This document shows, in pieces, positions 36,492 to 46,500 of a stretch of DNA of 64,000 bases. Where the stretch lies: assembly GCF_035083965.1 (NCBI RefSeq), contig NC_089738.1:124001-188000 (forward strand), in the 5' to 3' direction. Origin of the DNA: Branchiostoma lanceolatum. Taxonomy: Eukaryota > Chordata > Leptocardii > Amphioxiformes > Branchiostomatidae. The notes below the pieces were generated by a model that did no database searches, had not been told where the DNA came from, and saw nothing but the letters and a program-made list of their open reading frames with translations. The number at the start of each line of letters is the position of its first letter. Positions within the stretch are counted from its first letter, which is position 1. The translations under genes were made by a program, and so were the position numbers.

Positions 36492-37472
36492 ATCATCTGT
36501 CACATTCTTTTATGGCAAAGCTGAATCCGCGTCGTAGAAACTTCCTGCATTCACCGGTACGAGGCAGGGGGGGAAATGATACCATCCCATGAACCCTCAA
36601 TACACATCCAGTAATACACACCCACAGATGGCTGACAGTGGGCAAGAAGCATATAGACTTGTCATGTTGCCTTTGATATTGCAGCAACAGGCATGACAGG
36701 TACAATTTGAGCATTAGATTTTCTTCTCTTGAACTGTCAAAAGACTTAAGTAGTCCATGAGACTGTCTGACCTTTGTAATTTGTGTACAACTTTCTAAAT
36801 TGTGTCACAAACACTTGCGGACCATTGTACAAATATTTACCACAAATTCTGTGTCCAAACTTGTCCAAACTACAGTGTTTTTCTGAAAACACTGTTGATT
36901 GATGATACTATACTGCTTGTGCATCAGAAAAACCAAAATGCACCAAAAAGCACCCATGGGAAAGTACAGAAAATCATATTTGATATTGTTTTTGTAATAA
37001 TTGTAAACAAACATAATTTTCTGTACTTTCCCATGGGTGCTTTTTGGTGCATTTTGGTTTTTCTGATGCACAAGCAGTATAGTATCATCAATCAACAGTG
37101 TTCTCAGAAAAACACTGTAGTTTGGTCAAGTTTGGACACGGAATTTGTGGTGAATATTTGTACAATGGTCCGTAGGTGTTTGTGACACAATTTAGAAAGT
37201 TGTGCACAAATTACAAACGTCAGACAGTCTCATGGACTACTTTAGTCTTTTGACAGTTCAAGAGAAGAAAATCTAATGCTCAAATTGTACCTGCTGCTGC
37301 AATATCAAAGGCAACATGACAAGTCTATATGCTTCTTGCCCACAGTCAGCCATCTGTGGGTGTGTATTACTGGATGTGTATTGAGGAATCATGGGATGGT
37401 ATCAAATCTCCTCCTGGGTACGAGGTATACGCGGGTTCGGCTCTGCTATAAGGAGAATGATCTGTCACTGAT
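36492..37472. repeat. 1-kb foldback palindrome
   Basis: Arms of about 480 bp (36,492-36,974 and 37,016-37,472) around a 41-bp loop. The inner 400 bp are nearly identical and the outer 80 bp diverged. ORFs at 36,802-37,185 on both strands are products of the symmetry. Confidence 0.92.
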
Positions 37473-37797
37473 CTAAGTCATCTAACCATATCTACCCACT
37501 GGATACATTGTATAATTCACTACCATGGTGTCGACAGTCAAATCTGTCCAGACATGAGAGGGGGCACTGCTCTGGGCTCACCCGTAATCAGTAACCAAGT
37601 TAGTTTCAATTCCTAGTTTCATGGCGGTACATGAGTTACGTAAATCGACAACTGTACTCTACGTAATGTAACACAGAAACTGTTATCCCATGACGATGTT
37701 TCAGAATGCCTCCCCTGTAACGTTACGTGTGTTGTAATACGGTAGACCGCATGGAAAAATGAATGAATGCAAAATCAAAACAGGTTCGTAGCCATTT

Positions 37798-37885
37798 CTT
37801 TATTTTCAGCAAAGGATCATGACAGCCTTCTCAGGGCCCAGGTCCTGGAAGGCCTTCCGGAAAGCGGCCAGCACCTTGTCCCTGT
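37798..37885 (-). other. Exon-like C-terminal coding segment inside a TIR transposon
   Basis: The minus strand reads HRDKVLAAFRKAFQDLGPEK to AVMILC and TGA, immediately followed by AATAAAG. The codons are GC-rich, unlike the surrounding TE sequence. No gene was recognised. It may be a captured terminal exon with its poly(A) signal. Confidence 0.35.
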
Positions 37886-38816
37886 GGTGGACTTAGACAA
37901 CAACCTTTGTGCTAGTGTTTCTGACTAACAATACACCCTCCGCCCATGGTGGTGCGGTCCAGCTGGGCATTTCGCATAATTGCACCAGCCGGATGATTGC
38001 ACCAAAAACGCTGACAAATGGGTGGTGCAGTTAAGCGGATTCTACTGTATCTTAGAAGGGCCGTGAGAAATGTTCCGGCCTTCTGAAAATCGCAGTGTCG
38101 TTCTACAACCACTTCTGAAACATTTTTAATTGCAATAAAACACGCGTATGTCAGATGTCTGAATCAATAAAACAGATTGTCATATCTCACTTAGTCACTC
38201 CATCTCCAAATTGTAAGGGGGACAACTTTTCAGGGCTAAGGGTGGACCAAGGAGGTTATATAGACACCTCCTTGGGTGGACCAAGTAGTTAAGAAGGGAG
38301 GTGAGAATTGGTCTGGTCTTCTGAAAATCGCTGTATCGTTCTGCGACCACTTCTAAAAAATTTAGAATGGCAATGTTGAAACTCCCGTAGAGATGTACTA
38401 TGTCTGAGTAAACGAGACTGATTGTGTCATATTGGTTTACAACTAAATGAAATGTTTCCTTATAACGCTGTCACGGATCCTCCAATACAAGTGTGTTCCA
38501 CGGAAGGCTGTCTCCCCTTCGTCGTGTTTGTGTACGTTTTCCATACCTACTTCGTGGTATTCTGAAGAACAACCCCAAGACCACTTTTAAGACCTTACGA
38601 AAGTATCTAACATCAGATATTTATCGACAGACATAAATTCAGTTGTGTGGTGAGAGGAGAGGTAGAATTTCAAAGGATAAAAAAATAGTGATAGACTGTC
38701 TTACGCCATGTGTAACCTTGTAACATTCGTAAAGTACATATAAGTATGAAATCAGAAAAAAAAAGAGAAACAAAATGGACAACCCAAAATATGAGGATCA
38801 ATCTTCACAACACAAA

Positions 38817-40318
38817 CAAGAATTCGGAGACCTCATATCTCCATAAACTATTCTGGTTATGCAAGTGACTTACACATTTACATAATCATATACACACTTG
38901 ATCATATACACATACTTATATACACTAACTTACACATGTCGCAATATTGACAGTCCAACCACTTAGATGATCTATGGTGCTTTTACATCAATTATGCAAA
39001 GTAGGAATTTATTTGCATGATTGGTATCTGTTTATGTTCCCCGTGCCATAAGCTACATATGTATTTGAGTCCTATGATGAGAAACACTGCAAATATAGAT
39101 TTTCCTCATTAATCATGCAATTTAAATCCTAATTTGCATGCTTTGCACTTCATCATGTACGGTACATGTAAATCTGTCGTTCCTTTTTTGTTCAGTTATT
39201 CTCCTTTGAAGAATTTGACAAAACGCCGCTGAAGTTCCAAAGCAAGCTGCTAGGGGACCCAAACCTTCCTTACAGAACACGTCCATGTCAAAAGGTACAA
39301 AAGACGGAAGTACTGCTGCAGTACCAAGGTCACATACCAAGGGGCCCAAAGTCGACCTTCGTCTTCCCAACACCTACCAACATACCAAAGGCCATTACAA
39401 TCCATCCATCCAGACCTTCTAGAGTTATGCTTGCGGAAATACAAACAAACAAACAAACACACACAGACACACCCGAAACTATATTGTCCATTTAACAAGT
39501 CTACAATACTGTTGAAATTTTCATTTGGCCGTTTGAAGGAGTGATTATCTCCATGAAAAATGGAGATATAGTTTTGGGTGTGTCTGTGTGTGTGTTTGTT
39601 TGTCTGTTTGTGTTTCCGCACTACTGTAGTCAGCATAACTCAAGAACCTCTTGATGGATTACAATGATATTTGGTATGTGCGCAGGTGTTGTGAAGCCGA
39701 AGTTCAAGGTCGATTTTGGGCCCCTGGTATTTGACCTTGGTACTGCAGCAGAACTTCCGTTTTTGTATCTTTTGACCTGGACGTGCTATGGTCTTGATTT
39801 TAGTGTGGCAGATAGCTTGTGATGTAATGAAGAAGTAATGTAGGTTTGGGCCCCCTAGCAGCTTGCTCTGGACCTGTAGGGGCGTTATTGTGAAAATCTT
39901 CTAAGCAGAATAACGGAACAAAGGAACGACAGATTTCGATGATATTTAGTATGCAGATAGCTTAGACAGAGATACACGATGATATGCAAATTATGCTAAT
40001 TGGCACTTAATTTGCATAACTAATTAGGAAAATATATATTTGCAGTGTTTTCCATTATAAGATTCAAATGCATGGAACAAATGTAGTTTATGGCAAGTAT
40101 GACATCAACAGATACCAATTATGCAAATAAATTCCTAATTTGCATAATTAATGCAAAAGCCCCATAGTTCATCTAAGTGGAAAATGATAGGACTGTCAAT
40201 ATTGCAACATGTGTAAGTTAGATAAAGGTGTTTATGACCAAGCATATATTATTTAAATGTGTAAGTCATTTGCATAAACAGGATATTTCATGGAGACATG
40301 AGGTCTACGAACTCTTGT
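38817..40318. repeat. 1.5-kb imperfect foldback element
   Basis: Outer arms AAGAATTCGGAGACCTCATA and, reversed, CAAGAGTTCGTAGACCTCAT; inner arms around a CA/TG-rich stretch and ATCTCCATGAAAAATGGAGAT at 39,548-39,568. Shared blocks include GCAGTACCAAGGTCA and TTATGCAAAT. One-armed relatives lie at 41,760-42,300 and 50,385-51,635. Confidence 0.85.
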
Positions 40319-40799
40319 TACTGCTTTTTTTGTATTACTTTCACGGGCGACCAGAAGTTTTTGGTCCGATCACATTCATAGATAGAAATGCATTTTTATT
40401 GATTATGCATATTAGTTCCTGATTTGCATAATTAGTATTGGATTATGCAAAGCATCACTTGAGCTATGAACATACCAAAAAACACGACGATCTGTTGACC
40501 CCTTCTCGAGTTATCCATGACCAAAGGTCAAAACAAAAACGCCCACTGTAGTTCTAAACAAGCCATTAAGGAGTCCAAACGTACACAACTTACTTCCTAC
40601 GGCATGAGCTATCTACCACACAATAATCATGTCCGTAGTACTTGCAATTAATTAATGGTTTTATTGCACTTTGCAGCATTGAGAAGCATGTGGTTTAGAT
40701 TGGCCCATTCACTAAATGTGTCAAGCTCACTCTGTATATACGGAAGGTTCGTTATGGTGACGTGATTCTGCCGTAGAGCGAGGTCATGGGCGTACTTCC

Positions 40800-41650
40800 A
40801 TTCTTGTACCAGTGCTTCTCTCAGTGCGTCGTCAATGAATAAAATCGGTCCAGGGTGCGTGCCTTGAGGTACAGCCTATGACAGAATTTCCCAGTCCGAG
40901 CGTAAACTTTCGTCATCATCATCATCGGTCGACCCCGGGGGGGGGGGGACGGGGTAAGTTGATGCACCACCGAGGACCACACCCGTCTATCGTACCGCAC
41001 TCTCTGTCGCCGGATCAGGACACTAAGAAAGTTACTGATCCATGGTATCAAACAAGGTGAGGCTCGTAGCTTTAACAACTTATTTATTGCCACAGTGTAA
41101 TCGATTTTGTCAAAAGCTTTAGAGAAATCCGTCATCACCATAGTTTAAAAAATGTTTCCCACTTTGTCGGATTCCTTGCTCAATTAGTCTATCATACTGA
41201 CACGGTACTATGCGGTTGACCTCCCTTTTAGACTTCCGTATTGCTGGGGTCGAGCGACGGCCTGAACGTATAGTAGCCGTTTCGTTACGAAAGTCTCAGT
41301 CGCTCTGCTAGCTGTGGTATCAAAGACACCGAACGCAGTTTGTGACTAAGGCAGTGGCACTACTATAGCGTCCTTCCACGGTTGAGTCACACACCCTTCC
41401 TTCTGTGATGCGTTAAGAATATTTGCAAGAGGTTGGCTGAACTCTCTCAATACTCTGGAACTCAATTTGCCTGGACCGGGGCCTTTCCCACATTGTCTAC
41501 GCAAAGTTCTGTATACACCGCAGAACTGCCCCGTTGTGCTAATTGGAATCGGCGGGCTTGGAGCTTTGGGCTGCGGAAGGAACCGGCTAAACCGATAACA
41601 TTCTGGCTCCCAAGGTAAGGGTTGAATAGCAAGAAAAAGAAACACAGAAT
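40800..41650 (-). mobile_element. Jockey/CR1-like LINE RT remnant
   Basis: The minus strand reads GKGPGPGKLSSRVLREF, ILNASQKEGCVTQPWKDAIV then, after a gap and frame changes, MVMTDFSKAFDKIDYTVAIN and WISNFLSVLIRRQRVRY. These are RT blocks 1-3 only. A C/G homopolymer at 40,937-40,948 interrupts it. Confidence 0.78.
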
Positions 41651-41759
41651 GTAGCTCCCATCATGGATCGTGTTTCACTACATCACTTAATCATCTATAT
41701 CAGAGGTCTGTTATGTTTTCATGTTTTTCTCCAATATACGAAGAGGATATATTTTGGGG

Positions 41760-42300
41760 ATACATTATCTCCATGAAAAATGATGGTATAGTTTTGGCCT
41801 GTCTGTCTGTTTATATTTCCGGATTTCTATTGTCAGCATAACTCAAGAATTATGAGGATATTTGATATGTGAGTAGGTGTCGGGGCCCCTGGTACGTGAC
41901 CTTGGTACTGCAGCAGAACTTCCATTTTTTGTATCTTTTGATCTGGACATGCTTTGGTCTTGATTTTTGGTGACAGATAACTTTCGATGAAAAGTGGTGT
42001 GGGTTTTGCCCCCCTAGCAGCTTGCTCTGAAACTAATGGGGCGTTTTTGTTAAAACCTTTCAAGGAGGATAACTGAACAAAGGAACAACGGATTCCCATG
42101 ATATTCGGTAAACAGGTAGCTTAGACAGAGATGGACACAATGAGATGCAAATTAAGCAAAGGAGGACTAAAATTGCATAATTAATGAGGAAATTCTATAA
42201 CTCCAGTGATTTTCATAGTTGTAGGACTTTAAGACATTAAACGTATGCAATTTATGGCAGGTGGAACATTAACACATACAGATCATGCAAATAAGCAATG
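41760..42300. repeat. Half-arm relative of the 38.8-40.3 kb foldback
   Basis: Repeats the phrases ATCTCCATGAAAAATG, GTACGTGACCTTGGTACTGC and CCCCCTAGCAGCTTGCTCTG of the foldback's right arm in the same order, without the left arm. Confidence 0.75.
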
Positions 42301-43382
42301 TTGGTCTGGTGAGCAAACAATTCAGGCTTTATTTCGCACAGTACAGTTTCCAAAACAAGTACAAGAATCTCACAGACAGAAAACAACACTTGCAATACAT
42401 CATATTCTATAAACGACTCCATGAATACATGTAGCTTCACCAGGCTGGCAGGGCCTAGAGAAAAATGTTGTGTTTCTGGTTACCCGCTCGATCCTAGCAA
42501 AAAACTGCCGACCCAAGCTTTTCGGGGCCATTAACAGCTATCAAGGGACATAACATTCTCAATCTGACATCTGAGTGACGAAATTCAGAATAAGTAGTCT
42601 TGTAGATTTTCTTACAGACTTACTACTGAACTATTGAATGTGTAGTAAACATTGTACTTCTTTGTTCAGTTTATCAATATACTTTGTGTAAGTTGTGTAT
42701 ATATAACACAATTAATATGATGCTGAACCACTCCGGCTGAAATCTAAAACCTACCAACCCTAGTTTTTTCAGGACCGTAATCAGAAACACAACATTAATG
42801 TTCAACAGCCAAAGGCATTTACAAGTACAGTTTTTTTAATACAACCACACTGTAACAACATTGCTAATCCATTCTCCATACATGTCCTTCCAGCTGAGTG
42901 TGCAAATTTTTCCATAATACTTGAGGTTTATTGTAAGAAGTGCATTTTCTGCCTGATAATCACAATTTTACAAGATTTTTAGGTAGCTCTAACCAAATCT
43001 ATATAAGACCTTCTTGCTCTAACACATGTCATGTTTGTGAAACAATTATTATATTCCTGTACAGGAATTTACTCTGGATAAACCATGTTTTGACTTCTCT
43101 ATATGTATCGTTTGTTTTGGGGAACACTGTCAGGGAGAAAGCCTAACATATATAGTATACAATATTGTGTGCAGTTTGTTGTTGTTGTTGTTTTTTTGTC
43201 ACAAGGCTCTTCCTAGCATCCTTTATTTGAATCGTGTTTCTAATGATGGACCAAAGTTATGGCCATTCCTTCAACTTCACAGACAAAAATGATATTTCTA
43301 ACAAAAAAGCAAAGTGAGCACAGCTATGTTGAAATGATGGCTGGAGAAAATCCTGGTCAGTCGATGGACAAGTTTGCAGCTC
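42300..43382 (-). other. RNF7: RNF7 3'UTR/downstream region
   Basis: Minus-strand AATAAA signals occur near 43,219 and 42,327. No ORFs with motifs. The transcript end cannot be chosen from sequence alone. Confidence 0.45.
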
Positions 43383-43501
43383 CTACTTCCCAATCCTCTG
43401 CACTACCCACTCCTGCTGACAGAGGGGGCATCTGTTGTTCTGTTTCACCCACAGGGACATGCAGCAGTTGTGAAAGGAGTGGTTACACTCTCCCCACACC
43501 A
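43383..43501 (-). CDS. RNF7: RNF7 exon 3 (last)
   Basis: Completes Val, then [37 protein letters not shown] and TAG. The acceptor used is TGTTGTTCCAG at 43502. This is the copy nearest the full exon; eleven near-copies of the same acceptor and exon start lie upstream at 64-bp spacing. An AATAAA on the minus strand near 43219 could be the poly(A) signal. Confidence 0.96.
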
Positions 43502-46500
43502 CTGGAACAACAACAAAACAACAACAGTCAGGTGTGAAAGGAGTGGTTACACTCTCCCTACATGACTGGAACAACAACAAAACAACAACAGTCAAGTGTG
43601 AAAGGAGTGGTTACACTCTCCCCACACCACTGGAACAATAACAAAACAACAACAGTCAGGTGTGAAAGGAGTGGTTACACTCTCCCCATACCACTGGAAC
43701 AACAACAAAACAACAACAGTCAGGTGTGAAAGGAGTGGTTACACTCTCCCCACACCACTGGAACAACAACAAAACAACAACAGTCAGGTGTGAAAGGAGT
43801 GGTTACACTCTCCCCATACCACTGGAACAACAACAAAACAACAACAGTCAGTTGTGAAAGGAGTGGTTACACTCTCCCCATACCACTGGAACAACAACAA
43901 AACAACAACAGTCAGGTGTGAAAGGAGTGGTTACACTCCCCCCCCCCCCCCACACCACTGGAACAACAACAAAACAACAACAGTCAGGTGTGAAAGGAGT
44001 GGTTACACTCTCCCCACACCACTGGAACAACAACAAAACAACAACAGTCAGGTGTGAAAGGAGTGGTTACACTCTCCCCACACCACTGGAACAACAACAA
44101 AACAACAACAGTTGTGAAAGGAGTGGTTACACTCTCCCTACATGACTGGAACAACAACAAAACAACAAAAGTCAGGTGTGAAAGGAGTGGTTACACTCTC
44201 CCTACATGACTGGAACAACAACAAAACAACAAAAGTCAGGTGTGAAATTCGCAGCGTGGTGATGTAATACTCGGCGATGTCCAACGACCTTTGGCCTTTG
44301 TGACATTAGATCTCGATACCGAGTCGGCCCAAATTTGAACCATCGCTTTCGAACTCTTGCGTTCCAACAATGGAACCCAGACGGTACGTTCTATTATTTC
44401 GCCGCGGGAGAGAGGCGAAGTCGGTTGCCTCCATGCTTCGATGTTTGTGACTTTTTCAAATGCACGTACAGCGCACTAATAACCTTTTTCTGAATAGATG
44501 TGACTACGATGTGTCATGCAATAGCTACGACCATACAGCTTATCATGTGATGATATTAGATTCAAGATGCCGCTCAAAATATAATAGCTGGCCTGTAAAT
44601 CCTGAGGAGTCACGTGAGCTTCTGTTGCTTATGGCACAGATTTCGCCACTGCGGTTCGACTGTGTTGTGAGTCTTGTGCCGACCTAGTACTCGAGATCTG
44701 ACGTCACAAAGGTCAAAGGTCGTTGGACACCGCCGAGTATTACATCGCCACGCCGCGAATTTCAAATGTTGTAAAAACGCTAATCTAAAACTGGACTAGT
44801 GTAAAACAAGTCAGAACTGGTCTTAGTGGTATATTTAACATACTGCGGTATGCTTTACGAAATTAAGTTGAGTCTGCCTTTATACAACAACAAAACAAGA
44901 GTTTTGCTTATGATGAGATTCTATCAAAATGTCTCCAAATAATCACCTGTAATTTCATATGTATATGTGCAGCCTGTGTATTATACTTACCAACACAGTC
45001 CTCTTGTTTATTTTCTGCCTGGCATCGAAGACAGGCATCTGTAGAGACAATGCAGATGATGCAATCTATCAATTTTAGCAGTTCATAATCTTCATATCAT
45101 GTGTTTTCCCATAAAGACCAACAAAAAAGGCTAGTATCACAGGGGGACATTTCTGTCAACATCCTGAAGACACACTGTCTAGTACTTATTATTATTAATT
45201 AAGCAACTTTTACAACAGACTAATTGTCTCAAACCTGTCAGACTTTCTTTTAAATTTGTAGGTACTGCATGGGGCCGACACCCTCAGACCAATTTAGGCC
45301 AATTTCATTTTCCATTGAAAAGCACTGTGTCCATTGACTTGGTCTCCAAACCGTGAAATAAACATTTGTTTATGCATAAATATTCTTTCACATTGCGTCT
45401 GTCTACAGATTCTAGTAATTACATGGCAAATTTCTAGAACTAAAGTAAAAGCATTGCCTATCTAACCTAGATATTAGTATCTATGTCCCAACCTACCCAT
45501 GACTTGGTCCTACAATTACAACATGTCCCAACCTAACCCAAGACTCAGACTCTCCGTACACTAGAGACTCCCCAAGCAACCTTCTCATGACTTGGACGCT
45601 ACTAGTACACTACAGATGTCCCGACCTACCCATGTCTTAGACCCTAAACTACAGATGGCCCAACCTACACATGACTTAGACGCTACACTACAGACGTCCC
45701 AACATACACATTATTTAGACGCTACACTGCAGACGTCCCAACCTAAACATGACTTAGACCCTACACTACAGACATCCCAACCTAACCCATGACTTAGACC
45801 CTAAACTACAGATGGCCCAACCTACACATTATTTAGACGCTACACTGCAGACATCCCAACCTAAACATGACTTAGACCCTACACTACAGACATCCCAACC
45901 TAACCCATGACTTAGACCCTAAACTACAGATGGCCCAACCTAAACATGACTTAGACCCTACACTACAGACATCCCAACCTACACATGACTTAGACCCTAA
46001 ACTGCAGACGTCCCATACCAACCTATCCATAGCATGGACCCTACACTGCAGATGTCCCAACCTATCCATAACATGAACCCTACACTACAGACGTCCCAAC
46101 CTATCCATAGCATGGACCCTACACTGCAGACGTACCAACCTATCCATAACATGGACCCTACACTACAGACGTCCCAACCTATCCATAGCATGGACCCTAC
46201 ACTGCAGACGTACCAACCTATCCATATCATGGACCCTACACTGCAGACGTCCCAACCTATCCATAACATGGACCCTACACTGCAGACATCCCAACCTATC
46301 CATAACATGGACCCTAGCTACACTGCAGACGTCCCAACCTATCCATAACATGGACCCTACACTGCAGACGTCCCAACCTATCCATAACATGAACCCTACA
46401 CTGCAGAGGTCCCAACCTATCCATAACATGGACCCTACACCACAGACGTCCCAACCTATCCATAACATGGACCCTACACTGCAGACGTCCCAACCTATCC

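Larger units (their letters stand above)
35928..38047. mobile_element. TIR transposon (TA target) enclosing a large palindrome
   Basis: The left end CAGACGAAGCCACTTAATTG and the right end reversed, CAGTAGAATCCGCTTAACTG, align, each followed by CACC and flanked by TA. That fits a Tc1/mariner-pogo type element. The interior holds the 36,492-37,472 palindrome and a short exon-like segment near 37,800-37,880. Confidence 0.65.

Noticed and set aside
36802-37185. Two similar ORFs of about 100-127 aa on opposite strands
   Set aside because: Mirror images produced by the palindrome; no family motif.
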